Shown: piece by piece, positions 12,801 through 26,035 of the stretch | How positions within the stretch are numbered: position 1 is the first letter of the stretch | Layout: every line of letters begins with the position of its first letter | Assembly: GCA_050084985.1 (NCBI GenBank) | Contig: JBITNC010000001.1 | Coordinates: forward strand, 163,804,001 to 163,868,000 | Length of the DNA stretch: 64,000 nucleotides | DNA from: Nageia nagi | Lineage: Eukaryota; Pinophyta | Direction: 5' to 3' | Notes under the pieces: model-generated | Databases searched by the model: none | The model's input: only the letters and a program-made list of their open reading frames with translations | What the model was told of the DNA's origin: nothing | Program-made: the position numbers and the translations under genes

Positions 12801-13194
12801 AGCGATGAAAATATTTTCATATATGCATATTTAGGATAACCTTTTTCACCAATATATTCTTCCTTTACCCAAAGTGAAAAGGCGAAGGTTATCCAACCTC
12901 CAAATTCCACCATTTGTACTATTATGATATGCTTTCATTAGATTGTACCCATAGCCTTCTTTGAAACATAATTGTGTCATGTTTACATATGTATGATAAC
13001 CAATAAGATAATTATGGAGCCACTCTTTTTGCAATAAAGTCATGCTACTTTAGTATGAATGGAGCCTCCTTATACTTCTCCAAAAACATGGTAACTTTCC
13101 AAACCAAATGGATCTAATTTCAATGACCATTCAAAGATGCAACTACCTTTAAGAAAGAATTTCAATAGCTCTCCACCAACAAGCTCAACTTGAT

Positions 13195-13390
13195 AAATAA
13201 TTAGATTTAGAAGCTAAATGATGTGTTATGTGATGCTAAAAATATATTAAAGGAATACGAGTCACAAAACTTGAGAGATTTTTGCTTTAGGTTTTGAATA
13301 GGGCAAATGATAAAAGAGGTTAATCAGATAATTAGAGAGCTTCATGAGTGGGCCAAGTATTTGAATATTGAAATAGATCATGGACAATCT
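13195..13390 (+). pseudogene. Possible NLR coiled-coil domain fragment
   Basis: The plus strand reads KLNDVLCDAKNILKEYES, then NLRDFCFRF, a stop, and MIKEVNQIIRELHEWAKYL. This resembles the end of the coiled-coil domain of CC-NB-LRR disease-resistance proteins, where a LxDVxYDAxDxLDExE stretch is followed by a hydrophobic/basic turn and a KIKEVNxRLxEI helix. It is short, interrupted by a stop and not followed by an NB-ARC domain here; an NB-ARC fragment lies 5 kb downstream. Alternative: chance resemblance of a helical peptide. Confidence 0.4.
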
Positions 13391-13399
13391 ATAATATTG

Positions 13400-14850
13400 A
13401 TTATTTTCATGTCCTAACATATTAAGAGGTCATTTTCAAGTATTAATAATGCAAACATGTTGAAACAACATCACACATTAGGTAGGATCATCTTGAATCA
13501 CTTATTTCATGTTTATTTATGTATTTTAATTATCATATTATTACTTGTATGAAAGGGGGTTCTTAATAATTATCAAGGTTTTAATTTACCCTCATATCAT
13601 CTAGGAAATACATTCAAACCTCACCAAAAAACTTATTTAGTGGGATTTATATGATTTTCATAATCCTCCAATTCTTTGTATGTTCTCCTTGTATCTTCAT
13701 ATATAAATATCTTCTACATATTATTCACTATCATTATGTTTTTCCTATATTAATTCTTTATCAATTTATATATTGATGTGAATATTTTTATACTTTTATT
13801 TGTATACAAATTTATTTTCATATCCATAGTTGGAAAATTACCTTAGAGGAGATTGATGTGGCAAAATCATTCTTCCTCTCCTAAAATATATGCATAAACC
13901 CTATTAAAGTATGGTTATGGACTTGATATTATGAAATTATTTCACTTGAAATAATATTATAGATATAAAGGCTTAAACATATAACTATTTCACTTAAAAT
14001 GGTGAAGGTAATGCACCGACATTTTATCTATCTATGATATTTATTTTCTTAATTTTAAGAGAGTATGTATCAAATAAAATAAAATAAAGGTACCTCTTAA
14101 GATATCAAACTTGAATCTTGATATCCATGTTAATGATATATTTACTTTCTTGAAATATGATAAAAACCCTTGATTAAAAATGTTTCACAAATAAGAAGCA
14201 TTTACAACATGCATGTATCTAAAGTCTATGCTATGTATGTGAAGGGAATCATGCTCATGAAAAAATATTGAAGTGATAGAATTCTTTTCAATCAAGTTAG
14301 ATTCTAGGACCAAATTTGAAACCTTCAACACCCTCCAAAAGCCATTTTACCCTTCAAATAATGTCGATAAAATTATTTACCTACAAAAAAATGTAATTTC
14401 TAAATTTTCTCTTCATTTATAAAGAGTAATATGATTTTTAAATCACACAAGAAAGGTAAAGTTGAAAAATGCTTGTCAAAAACTAATAATAAATATGTAA
14501 TAAATATACTACAATCATCATACCATTTCTTAAAATTTATGATCTTCATGTTTATAGGGATTTTAAATAAGGATCATTAAGGATGATAGGAAAAATGAAG
14601 TACTTGTTTGGCCATCCAAAGGAAATAACTAATGACTCGCAAGCTCAATCTATGTCTTAAATCTCTTTTGGACCATACTATGAGTTCAATTTCTCTCCCT
14701 CTTCTTATAAAGACAACTAACATCAACTTCTTTCCTCCAATGTATCTTTTTTAGCCTTAATCCTTGTGAATTCTAAACTTTGACTGATTTTTCATACCTT
14801 GCAACCAAATATATATTACAAAGAGTAGAAATAGAGATGATTTGCCATGG
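13400..14850. other. Anonymous AT-rich DNA
   Basis: No recognisable gene or element end. Short runs only. Confidence 0.5.
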
Positions 14851-15899
14851 TTGGAAGAGGAAGAGTAGCATGAGCCTCATTCACAAATCAATCTATATCA
14901 TGGAGTACCAAGGTCTCCAATTCCTCATTAGCATAATTGCCCACTTTCTCAAGGTATGAAAATACACAAAATGATTTAGATTTAACACCCTCATTTACCT
15001 TGCAATCATTCTCATTAATACCTTATCATAGAGGTATCATTTTATTCTTTCCATCTTTCCTCTTTATGTTTTACTCAATATTTTATTCGATGTTGATGAT
15101 GGTCCATTTGTAGGTTCTTGAACTTGTTGAAAATGTTATCTAGAATAAGAAGGGCCCACTATTATGATTTTTATGGGGTATCTCATCATGGTGATGGTAT
15201 GTAGAGTATTTGGTGTGGTTCGTGGTAATAATAGGTGGCTCATTGATCTAGTTTAGTCAAGATAGAAGCTTTTCTCCCTTTCTTCATTTATTGGTATAGT
15301 TCAAGCATCAATCTAGAATATATATATCTTTAGCTCGCTTGGTGATTTGGAACAATATTAGAAAAGCTTCCTCCATAATTTCACCAAGAACAATATATGA
15401 TGGGAAATTTTGTAGACACTCATCCATATGGTAGCTTTTACTCTGCAAAAGAACCATAGGCAAGCTAATTGTCTTATGCAAGTATCCACTCTCCTCACAA
15501 CTTAGCATTGTTTGCAATTTGACTAAGAGGAGACCAAATTAGTTTTTGTAAACTTGTGTGAAACTTATCTCACTATGTAATAGTCCTTTTTTTACCTATT
15601 CTAATACATATATATATATATTAAGAGAAAAAATATTTCATTTAATATTTTTTATTAATTATTTTTTAAGAAATTATTTATTTTCAATGGGTTTTTTATC
15701 TTTTTAATAAGGGTAAATTTAAATAGGTTTTTTATACAAGTACCCTCTTGTTATTACAAGTTTGAAATAATATTAGTGACATCTTACCACTATTTATTTC
15801 GTATAGTTTTAGGATGTTCTTACTGAATGCAAATTGGTTATCCAAAAAAATTAGATACTAGTTACAAATAAATATTAATCTAAAATAAAATTTCCATCA
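14851..15899. other. Unassigned stretch, possibly part of the adjacent LINE relic
   Basis: A 69-codon minus-strand open stretch (15308-15517) with no family resemblance that I recognise, followed by AT-rich DNA (15590-15700). It lies downstream, in the minus sense, of the ORF1 relic at 15900-17180 and could be its decayed continuation. Confidence 0.3.
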
Positions 15900-17180
15900 A
15901 TGAATCTAATCATAGCATGTAAATCATCAACTTTTCATAAAATTACTATTTCTTTCCAATTTTGAGGAGAAATTCTCTCCCAAAGCTAACCAGAGTTAAT
16001 TGAACAATTTCCATCTACAACTTCCTTGGATAATTCCATTTCTCGAGTTACATTAATGCTTGGTCATCCAATATGTTTAGCACCAATGTTTGCAGATTTG
16101 GAGGTACTATGATTAATCATTTTTGAAGTGTTCCTCCCCCCTTGATATTCCTTTACTATAGTCTCTTCGAAATTAGAAGACAAATCTCCTTTTTGGCCTT
16201 TTTTCTTCTTGGATCTAATATTTATCCAATCATTAGCATTTTCCTAAAGATTATCTTGATCCTTATCAATGCCTCTTGAATATTGGTGAGTAGTGGGGCT
16301 AATTGTTACCATAGTTACACCTAATGGACTTATTGGTCGCTTAATTACTACAACTTCAAAATATTCTACAATGATAGGGATCTCACCATCCATAGTACCT
16401 ACTAAGTTTCACTCATTTTGTTGTTTAGTCTCCATTCCTTTTGAATAGTATCTTCAACATATATTTTGGGTAGGCAAGATTTGGTTGAATGACCCATTTG
16501 ATTACAAGCAAAGAAAATGCAATAATTAACTTCATACCTAAGCTCTTGAACCTATTCGCCAATTTCAAAATCTAGTATGATAGTCTTCGAAAGTTTCACT
16601 CAAAATTCCACCAAAGTGCAAAACCTTACTTCAACTAGCCTTGATCAGGCCTTTGTGACTTCATCTACAATGATGAATTTACAAAAGGAATTTGCTATAT
16701 CCTCAAAATAACTTTGGTGCCAAAGATAAAAAGGTAGACTTGGGAGAGTTACCCAAATAGGGGAAAACATAATTTGATTTTCCTTTAGGTTGAATCTAGG
16801 CTTCAAATTGTTTAGAAGCAACCCCCTTTTTTCTAAAGAACCATGGAGTGCTCAAGATAAAGTCCTTGTTCTCATCATTTCCAAAGGTGAACATCAAGTA
16901 ATCATTAGGTAATGTAATAACTTTTAATCTACCTTTGATCTTCCATCGCAACTTTGTCTATCTATAAACTTGACCAATATTTTACCTTGCACCATGTAGT
17001 TTATCAATCAGGTTGAGGTGAACTCTCTTAACAATTTGGTCTATGATTTGTTTTGGTATTTTAAACAAAATTTTCCATACTTAGAGGTAGACACTTCCAA
17101 AGGAGGACCCAAATACACCTTCACCTCTTGAGAAAAGAGGTTTTTCCATGGATGAAGTGGAGTATGTACTAGATTCCTAA
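15900..17180 (-). pseudogene. Plant LINE ORF1 relic (DUF4283 plus zinc knuckle)
   Basis: Minus-strand frames give an order typical of plant L1-type ORF1. First is a basic segment with WKIKGRLKVITLPNDYLMF and GNDENKDFILE (about 16960-16860). Next is WFF followed by LLLKQFEPRFNP and MFSPIWVTLPSLPFYLW (about 16850-16720), equivalent to the GPWFFxxxxLxLxxWxPxFxP...VWVRLPxLPxxxW core of DUF4283. Then comes VDEVTKA (about 16665) and a zinc-knuckle-like CNQMGHSTKSC (about 16500) with one cysteine misplaced. Several stops break it. This copy is opposite in orientation to, and separate from, the LINE at 19591. Confidence 0.65.
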
Positions 17181-18300
17181 AAATGATTTATTATTTATTT
17201 AATAAATCATATTTTAGACTTCACTAAAGATTAAAAGCAATATTACAAATGTCAAGATAAATTTGATATTATAATGCAATGCCATGTGTTATACTAAATG
17301 CAATATCATTTACCATGGTTCATGTTTTAAAGTATCTTGAATATTACAAAGATTATATTATTGCTATAAGTCAACTTTCACTTCTTTCTATGTCTTTGTA
17401 GGTTATAAATGGAGTAGTTGAAGGTTGACATCCCTATTGGATCTCTCTAATAGGTGGATGTCCCATACATCATACTTTCGATGTCTTTAGATGCCACTTA
17501 TTTGAGGATTTATTATGTTTTGATCTTTTATTAATTACTATACTTTACACATGATCTGATTCTATAGGTTTCAAAGCATCGACATTATAATACTCACACA
17601 TTGTCTACATCATACTTTTTTGCGATCCAAAGCTATAGATAAAAGTGACATCAAACACTCACCTAGATAATTGAATACCACTCACTAGCTTATCTCTGAT
17701 TTGATCTAGTCCTCTCTGTACCCTTGTTATACCTTGAGGACTACATATCATAATTAGGTGTACACTTTTCATTTATTAATCATTGTATTTGAATAAGTGT
17801 CATATTTAGTAGACTTATTTATGTTTATATTATTATTTACATGATTTGGGGTCTACAAAGTTTAAGTTGCCATTATGTGCACCTCATGAATTCATTAAGA
17901 TAAAATAGTTAAAAACTAAGACCATAATAGTAGAGTGAAGGGAGATGTTTTCTAGATGAAGTGGTGATAGCCACCAACAACCTTAGTTCGATGAATAATT
18001 GGGTCTTGGAGGACATGTTAGGGAGAGGATCCAATAGTTGTGTACCTTAACTTTACATCTCTTATAACTCATTTAATAAAGTTGAATTACTCTAAATTTT
18101 TTATAGTTTTTCTTTACTTAGTTTTTTGTTTATAACTAAGGTTTCAAGTTGTAATCATCAAATTTGATATATTAATTATGCATCCTCATATAAACTATTC
18201 AAAATTACAACCCCATAGTTAATTACACTTGCACTAATTAAGGATAGAATTAAAGAGCTTATAAACGGGCTAGCATTTTAATAAATATTGTACATTAGGT
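17181..18300. other. Anonymous AT-rich DNA
   Basis: No coding resemblance or repeat structure recognised. Confidence 0.5.
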
Positions 18301-18319
18301 GAATAGCGGCAGTTTGAGT

Positions 18320-18775
18320 TGGCATATGTAATCCTTATTGGAGAGAGAAAGGATGAGACCATTGACACCCAGTTTGGCCCTTGATTCTCACATCATAGGC
18401 ATGGAAGAGAATGTTTCCATTCTTACAAATTGGTTGATTGGAGATTCCAATGTGAGAGTTATTGGGGTGTTGGGAATGGATGGTATTGGCAAAACTCTTC
18501 TTTGTGTAGCAAGTATTAAATAGAAGAGAGGTGCTATCTCATTTGGATACTTGTATCTCAGAACTTTGATTTAAGAGAGCTGATGTGCTTAGTTAGTAGA
18601 AGAATTGGGTGAAATGTGGAGGATATGATGAAAGTGAAGGACTCTACTTCCCAATGTCACCCTCATAGATTGATAGATCTCACCTAGTTTTTGGACATCG
18701 AAGTTAAATGGTTTTTGTGTCATGTGCATCTTATGGCATGTAAAAACCTTTTTGGATGAATACAGTTGATAGGTG
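18320..18775 (+). pseudogene. NLR NB-ARC domain fragment
   Basis: An open 61-codon stretch (18338-18523) reads IIGMEENVSILTNWLIGD, then VRVIGVLGMDGIGKTLL. That is the start of an NB-ARC domain with a P-loop (Walker A) of the form GMxGIGKT, Asp replacing the usual second Gly of GMGG. After a stop at 18521 and frame changes, LIWILVSQNFDLRELM (about 18540-18590) matches the RNBS-A region that follows the P-loop. Homology fades near 18770, before the Walker B motif. NB-ARC domains are the nucleotide-dependent switch of intracellular immune receptors. This is a truncated, frameshifted fossil with no LRR region nearby. Confidence 0.78.
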
Positions 18776-18779
18776 AACC

Positions 18780-19590
18780 TTCCAAAACAAATGCCAGTTC
18801 AGGCCTAGAATTTAAAAAAAAAGCCCTACCTATTAATTAATTTCATTTTACAGTTTTCTTTCTTAAATACTTTTCAATTTACATTATTTTTAACTTCATA
18901 ATCTTCAAAAAAACTTATTATTATTTAATCATTTTTTATTCGATCATAGTTTTTTGGATTGTTTTCTCATTCAATGGTTGCATATACATAGTTTAAAAAG
19001 ATCCATCAAGTGAGCTTTTCAACCTTCAAAATTAATGATGCATACAATTTGATAGATGAGAAATTAGAATTTTTAAAAGGTATTATGTTTAATGTTTTAA
19101 ATTTAAACAACCTATTTTGTTTACCATAAAAAAAAATTTAAAAAATGAGTCAAATTCTTGGGTTGAATGCCATCCTTTAAGTGATTTTTGTAGTCGAATC
19201 TAAAATTTAAAATTCAATGTTTTTTTTTAATGGTTTAATTATCACATTCAATTTCTGTAAGCCTATCAAACTTTAAGATAAAAATATAATTTAAAATAAA
19301 AGATTTTAAAAATTAATTTATTCAACTAAACAACCTATAAAAGTATCATTATATTAAATTCATGTTAATCTTAATTCTAGTACTTTTAAATAAATTATTG
19401 TCGATGCAATTAAATGATAGAAGTAATAGTAAAATTTATATTTAAATTAATATCTAAGATTCGAATTAGTGATGTTTATATCTATCAATTCTTTGTCTTT
19501 TCATGTTATAATATATTTATGGTCTAGAATTTGCTTATTGTTTTACCATGTATTTGCATTAGTGTCACCTTGAGCGATGTTATTTCTTCT
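18780..19590. other. Anonymous AT-rich DNA
   Basis: Strongly AT-rich with A and T runs. No recognised feature; the 5' end of the following LINE may lie in it. Confidence 0.45.
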
Positions 19591-20381
19591 ATTTAGTGGG
19601 TTGTTACTCATACGACCAACTCAATTTTGTCTAATTCGATCAAAGTTTACCAAATACAAACAAAGAGACCTTGCATGTTCATTTCAAAATTCTACCATGA
19701 GGTAAAGGTTCTATTCCTAAAGCTCTCATTCCTTTAGAAAAATTTTAGAATGCATACAAGTGGTTTGAAAGTGATATCCTTGTTGAATACGTTTTAGATT
19801 GTATCCCAAATGATGCTCTCATTCATTCTTGGGTTCAACAAGGTTAGAGTCCTTATAGTATTAATGTCAAAATCATTTAGAATTTAACCAAGGGTTACTT
19901 TCTATTTCATTTTCCCAACCCATCTTAAGCTCAAAAAGCTTTTTCCAAAGGGCCTAGGATGGTTTGTAACTCCTTGCTTATCTTATACTCAAGCTTTTAT
20001 AGCTAGTGACCAAGCTAAACTAGAAGTCCTAGTATGGGTAGAGTTTCTCGATTTATTTATGCCCTTATGGGGGTTTTTGCATACCCTTGTTGCTCTCTTG
20101 GGAAGTTTATGTGTGAGGATTCAAAGAGGTTATTTTCTATTCACCCTACCAAGAGGATTTACATTAAAGTGGATCTTTACAAATATTTATTGGAGTTTCT
20201 TAACATAAATATTGGTGATATATTTATTTGAAAATGAATTTTGTGCATTAATTTGCTTAATATTTGTTATCATTATCAATCATTTGCTTAAAAGATAAAG
20301 ATTTTCCCCTCATGAAATGGAAGTTCAAGCAAAACTAGAATCCCTGCGCCACTCCTAATACTTTTGTTACAATACCAAAGG
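19591..20381 (+). pseudogene. LINE ORF1, N-terminal part (DUF4283-like)
   Basis: The frames read GSIPKALIPLEKF, then AYKWFESDILVEYVLDCIPN, HSWVQQG and INVKII, then TKGYFLFHFPNPS and KAFSKGPRMV (about 19650-19960). After a shift comes an open segment (20034-20231) ending LFSIHPTKRIYIKVDLYKYL. The segment after KGP corresponds to the DUF4283 core, and the last part to its CVxVDLxxxL C-terminal strand. A degraded knuckle-like stretch (CYHYQSFA) follows near 20265. Stops show it is dead. The frame is interrupted at 20381 by the older Copia element. Confidence 0.65.
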
Positions 20382-20814
20382 TGAAGGGAATAAGTCTTAA
20401 TGATAAAATTTCTATTCTACCAAGATCACATGAAAGATCTCTTAAATATCAATAACATAGCATCACAAGATAGCCAATCTCACAAAGTTGACATCACATA
20501 TAAAATGGTTACTCTCATGAAAAAGAGTCTCCTAAAAATCCTAGAGCATAACTTTGCTACAAACCTAAGTGAATAACCAAGAAGGGAGGCCCTCTATTTA
20601 TAAGGCAAAATCCTCTATTGGATCATGTTTTTAAGCAATGCACAATTTCATGACATGCTTCACCCTTTTACCTAAGGGGCATGCACATGAGATAGAGTGT
20701 AGAACAAGTTATATTATCTTATTCATAAATACTTAAAAGGTATCTAGGGATACTTTTAAGTATTAGTGAATTTATATGAAGATACCTTACAATAATGCAT
20801 TATAGATTCCAACA
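20382..20814 (-). repeat. 3' LTR of older Copia element
   Basis: On the minus strand it starts TGTTGGAATC and ends CTTCA. It contains a TATA-like TATAAATAG (complement of 20594-20602) and a palindrome at 20728-20764. A polypurine tract (complement of CTCCCCCTTAA at 20815) adjoins its start. Confidence 0.85.
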
Positions 20815-23800
20815 CTCCCCCTTAATGCAATATTGAGGTAGAGTGAAGATGAGAGAAGAAATACAGAGTAAAAGAGAGTTCTCCTCCATAGAGATACAAT
20901 TGAAGATGAGAATATTTACATCTTTGATAAATAAATAAGATCTTAGATTTAGGGTCACTACTTTACCATTTGATAAATTATTTACTATAGAATCATTAAC
21001 CATAGTTGGTTTCACTATACAAAGTAGTCATTCAAAAATAAGTTGACATGATTAGCCTTCATGAGCTTGTCCACTCAAAGTAGGTAACCTATACTCTAAA
21101 GAAGAAACTTGCAAGCTACAAGCAACTCATAAATAAGATCAGTCATATGCATCATATAAACATTCATTTCAACATAATATAAATAAATCAAGTAATGCCT
21201 TCCATAAACTAATCAATGGTGCACTATAAGTCATCACAAAGATGTCAATTCAATACTCATAGTCACCTACTATATAAAAATATGTGTTGATCAACATAAA
21301 AAATAGAGTATAAGCACATAGAAGTTCCTCACATATAGATAACTAAGCAGTGCTGAAATGCACATACTGATTCCTCACATATGGATAACTCAAATAGTGT
21401 TATTAGAATCCATCATATGCTAAAAAATGTACAACTAGTTCCCACACGAAGCAAACTAACCACGAACGAGTACACAAAAATATCAATACTATAAAGTCAA
21501 AAAATTATCCTAGGGATGAAGTTTTCATCATACACATAAATTCAATTTTCACTCCCCCTTAAGAGCAACTTCACCAGCCCAATAGATTCCCTAAGCTTGT
21601 AGAATTAAGCTTCAAGAAGGGGCTTGATGAACAAATTAGTAGAGTTTAGGACTGATGGACAATACTACAATTGTAGGATACCATCTAGAACCTTCACCCC
21701 AATAAAATATGCTTGGATTTCAACATATTTTATTCTCTAATGGAAAATAAGGTTCTTTCCCAAAGTAATAGTTGACTAATTATCTGAATAAATCTAAGAT
21801 GGGTAAGCTTGCTCATACCCAATTTATTTTAGAATATGCCTCAACCAAATAGCTTCCTAGTTAGCAACTAACATGGTTTTATATTTTTACTTTATGATGG
21901 AGAGAGCAGAAGTAGGCTACTTATTTGAAGCCTAAGAGATAACACCTAAAATAATGATAAATGCATAAGTAGAAGTTGATTTTCTATCATCTCTATCTCT
22001 TCCATACTTAGAATATGATTACCCTAAGAGAACAAATAAGGACGGCTTGAAATACTTAAGATCAAAATCCTTTGTTCTTGCAACATACCTTAAGATTTGC
22101 TTAACGAGATTGAGATGCTCAATATATGATTTTTATATAAATCGTACCATATGATTTACTACAAAGGCAATATTTAACCTAAAGATAGTCAAATAAAGAA
22201 GATTTCCAATTAGTTACTTGTAAGACATAACATCTACCAAATGAGAGTTGAAACTAAGAGATAGAGTGATTCTAAGAGACATTGGGATTGTAGTAGGTTT
22301 GCACTCCTCCATTCTAAACTTTTGCAATATGTCTAAGATATACTTGGATTGACTAAGGTAAGTACAATCCATGTAGTTGTACACTTGCATACCAAGGTAG
22401 TAGTGCAAGAGACCAAGATCAATCATTTCAAAATGTTGCCTTAAGTTTTTTTATGTACTCTTGGATGATTTTGTCATTATTTCTTATGATTAAAATATCA
22501 TTCACATATAAAAGAACCAAGACCAAGTATTATACCTAATTCAGCACATATAGATTTGTATCAAAGAAGCACTTAAAGAATCCAATGTCCACAAAGTATC
22601 TTGAAATCTTTTTGTACCAATATTTAGGTTTTGTGAATTCCATACAAGGATTTTTTTAGCTTGCACATAAGGGACTCTTTACCTTCCACAATAAACCCTT
22701 CTGGTTGATTCATGTAGATCTCCACATCTAAGTCATTATTGAGCAAAACACTCTTAACATCAAGTTGATAAAATTTTCATCCTTGAGCTACTAAAAGAGA
22801 AAGGATTAACTTAACTATGGGTATCTTTACCACTGGAGCAAAGGTTTCCTTGTAATCAACTATGTATTTCTAAGAAAAACCCTTAGCTACTAACCTTGCC
22901 TTGTATTTCAAAATTTCTCCAATTGAATTATATTTGACCTTGTAAATTCACTTATTGCCAATCACATTACATTCATTAGGATAGGGAACCAAGTTTGAAG
23001 TTTTATTTTTTGTAAAAGCCTCATACTCCACTTTTATGGCTTCTAATATCCAACATTCATGCTTTGAAGCTTCTTTGAAAATTGAGAGCTCATTCTTGTT
23101 ATCAATTTTGGTAAATAAGAATTTGTTAAAGGTCATACTTCTTTTTATCCTTTGTGTTGAAGCATTTTTCTCATAAGGTGACTTATTTACACTGATATCC
23201 ATCTAGTTAAGTGCAACAGAAGAGTCATCAAGATCATCCACATATTCATAAGAAGCAGATTCCTTAGAAATTTCATTGAACTTTACATCCCTCAAGATGA
23301 ACAATGCTCTAGAGGAAGGAGAGTAGAGCATGTAGTCTCTATCTTGACTATCATTTTCCATAAAAAATGTATTTTTCATATCTCTTATCTAGCTTCTTTC
23401 TTTTCTCATAAATAATGAAGGAATAAATATCACAACCAAAAGGTGTAAGGTGAGAGGTGTTAGGTTTCTTTCTCGTCTATGCCTCATATAAGGTTTCACT
23501 TTCAACTACTTTTGTAGGGTACCTATTCAAGGTGTAGATCATAGTGCTGATAACTTCACACCATAAGAAACTAGGGAGATGTTTTAATATGCACCTAACC
23601 ATTTCCTGAATGGTTTATTTTTTCTTTTAGCAACACCATTTTCTTGAGAGGTGTAAGGGATCATAAACTATCTCTTGATCTCATATTTGATACAATATTC
23701 ATTGAACTCATTGCTATTTTATTCACCCCCATTTTGAAATCATACCATCTTGATTTTGAAGTTAAGTTGATTTTCAAATAAGGCTTTGAAATCTTTGAAC

Positions 23801-25047
23801 CTGTTAAAGGTTTGATCCTTGTTCTCAAGTAGATGACCAAATATCATCCTGTTGAAGTCATTAATAAAGGTCAAGATATAAGATGCTCCTCTAAGAGATT
23901 TAGTCTAAAATAAACCCATCAAATATGAATGCACAATTTGAAGAGGTTGTATTACCCTTATTGACTTATCTTTCTCAAATATTTTCCTATTCATCTTGCC
24001 TAAGATACACTTCTCATAAATACCAATTATGGGTGATATCGAAGGCAAACCTTCCACAAGTTTTTAATTTTTCATTATTTGAATGCTTTTTTAGTTAAGG
24101 TATCCTAATCAATGGTGCTAAATATTTCCTCTAGAACAAACATTTGTAGCAAGGTACATATTTATTAGCACTTGATCCAAAGTGTAGAGATCGTCTTTCA
24201 CTACTCCTTTAACCAAAGTGGAAAGTACATTCGTAATGCATCAGGAGTGTGCATTGAACTCAAATGACTAGCCTTTCCTTGCAACTTGAATTATAGAAAT
24301 AAGGTTCATACAAAGTTTAGGGACATAAAGCATGTTTTCAAGAACCTTTCTATGCAACAACACACTTCCAATAACTTGGAATTCAAGGATTGAAATATCA
24401 CCTATCATAATTGCATCCTTGTTATACTTATGAAAATTTGCAAATGTGTCATTTTCAAAATACATGTGATTTATGCATTCAAAATCAAATATCCAATCAT
24501 TTGAGAAAGTGTGAGACTTAAAGTAAAGACCATAAGCAAAAGTAGTTTTATTCTTCTTCTTCTTATCTTTAAAGTTATTTCATTTTCTAGTTCCTTTGCC
24601 ACCTTGTTCTTCCTTTTTCTTGTAGAAATTTGATTCCTTATGACCATAGATGCCACATAAATTATAATTGTCATCAAATTTTGCTTTAGATTTGTATTTT
24701 CTAGACTTTTCATGGTTATTCTATTATTTATTTCAACACTTTTTGAATTCCTTTTTTAGAGCATGAAAATATTTCATTTGGTTTTTGAACTTCTTTTTGA
24801 GGTGAGTCTTCATTTGTCCTAGTACCACAGAATGTTCCTTAAGAGTGGAGATCAACAACTTTTTGTTTATATTCTTCTCATATTTCATGAGAAGCCTTAA
24901 AATATTTTGCAAGGAGAACACTACTTCTTCATTACTGAGCCTCATCTCAATGATTGTCATGAAGTGACTGAATTTGGTACAGATGCTTTGAAGGATGATG
25001 AACATCATAAACTCGTCATTGATCTAGTTGCAACCATATCCCATAAG
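20815..25047 (-). pseudogene. Older Copia gag-pol relic
   Basis: From high to low coordinates the minus strand shows decayed UBN2-type gag (24733-25008, ending in a Lys-rich tail) and a degraded zinc-knuckle area. Next come the protease neighbourhood (24268-24465, including VLHRKVLENMLYVPKLCMNLIS), integrase remnants (23600-24050), the linker before reverse transcriptase (22948-23202) and reverse transcriptase pieces (22214-22426, with MIDLGLLHYYLGMQV and YLSQSKYILDILQKF). RNase H and 3' UTR remnants follow (21500-22150). All parts align with the young element but carry stops and shifts. It ends where the young element was inserted in gag. Confidence 0.85.
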
Positions 25048-25313
25048 TGAAGGATTTGAACTAGATCTAAACAAATCCTTTAGGACCTTAGACTAGGAAA
25101 CTCAAGTGTACACATCTATAATTCTAAGAACATCATTCACACAATATGACACCAATATAATGTGGTTCCTCCCTCCTTGGGAGTACATCCACAACTAGTT
25201 CTCTTATTCTCAAATCTATGTCTCTCTTACAACTATTCTCTAGCTCTCTCCTACACAACCAAGTAGAGTAATCTTACTCAAAACTTAGATATGTTTACAT
25301 GAGGAGAGGCCCT

Positions 25314-25322
25314 CTATTTATA
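25314..25322 (-). promoter_or_regulatory. TATA box in LTR
   Basis: The minus strand reads TATAAATAG inside CCTATAAATAGAG, about 225 bp from the LTR start; the other LTR has the same at 33592-33600. The motif is also kept in the older family member (20594-20602, 34125-34133), supporting a real promoter. Transcription would start roughly 30 bp further down. Confidence 0.7.
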
Positions 25323-25452
25323 GGTTGAGAGCACCTCCCTAACCTTCCTTTAACCCAAGGGTAAGGTTAGGGTTACATTAAATGTACCACCAAACTTCAA
25401 CCTACCAACTAACTCCTTTGGTAAAGTCAAAGTCTATACATTAAAGAATTCT

Positions 25453-25493
25453 ATTAATCACTTAAGGTATCTACATACCTTTAAGTGATTAAT
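25453..25493. repeat. Palindrome in the U3 part of the LTR
   Basis: ATTAATCACTTAAGGTAT and ATACCTTTAAGTGATTAAT are near-perfect inverted arms around a 4-nt loop. The same structure lies at 33731-33771, and a sequence-diverged version in the older LTRs at 20728-20764 and about 34244-34280. Confidence 0.7.
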
Positions 25494-25545
25494 TGAATTT
25501 ACAAGGAGTCTAGATATTCACAATATTTCATTACAAATTCTAACA

Positions 25546-25556
25546 CTCCCCCTTAA
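25546..25556 (-). promoter_or_regulatory. Polypurine tract of young Copia
   Basis: The minus strand reads TTAAGGGGGAG directly before the 3' LTR. The older element has the same tract at 20815. Confidence 0.85.
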
Positions 25557-26035
25557 TGCAATATTGGGATAGAGCGTAGAAGAGAGAAGAGAGAGAGTAA
25601 GAGAGAGTTCTCCTCCATAGAGATACAAGTGGAGATGAGAACTTTTACATATTTTTGAGAATCTTTTTGAGAACTAGTATGAGACTCACTACATTACCAT
25701 TTGACAAAAATGGTTTACAATACAATCATTAACCACAACTGGTTTCACTGTACATAGTAGTCGATCAACTTTAAGCTGACATGTGAGTCTCCATGAGCTT
25801 GCTTTCACAAGGTGAGTAACCTGCATTTCTAAAGAAGATCCTGCATGCTACAAGCAACTCATGAACAAAATCAGTTAGATGAATCATATATTCAAATAAG
25901 AGAATCAAATAATGCCATCTTATAAATAACTGATCAATGGTGCACTATGAGTCATCACGGAGATGCCAAGCCATCACTCATAGTCACTTGTTGTTATATA
26001 GACATGTGTTGATTTTTAAAAATAGAGCATAAAAT

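Larger units (their letters stand above)
25048..25545 (-). repeat. 3' LTR of young Copia element
   Basis: In the minus sense it runs from TGTTAGAATTTG to AAATCCTTCA. I compared it base by base with 33326-33823 and saw no difference. Confidence 0.95.
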
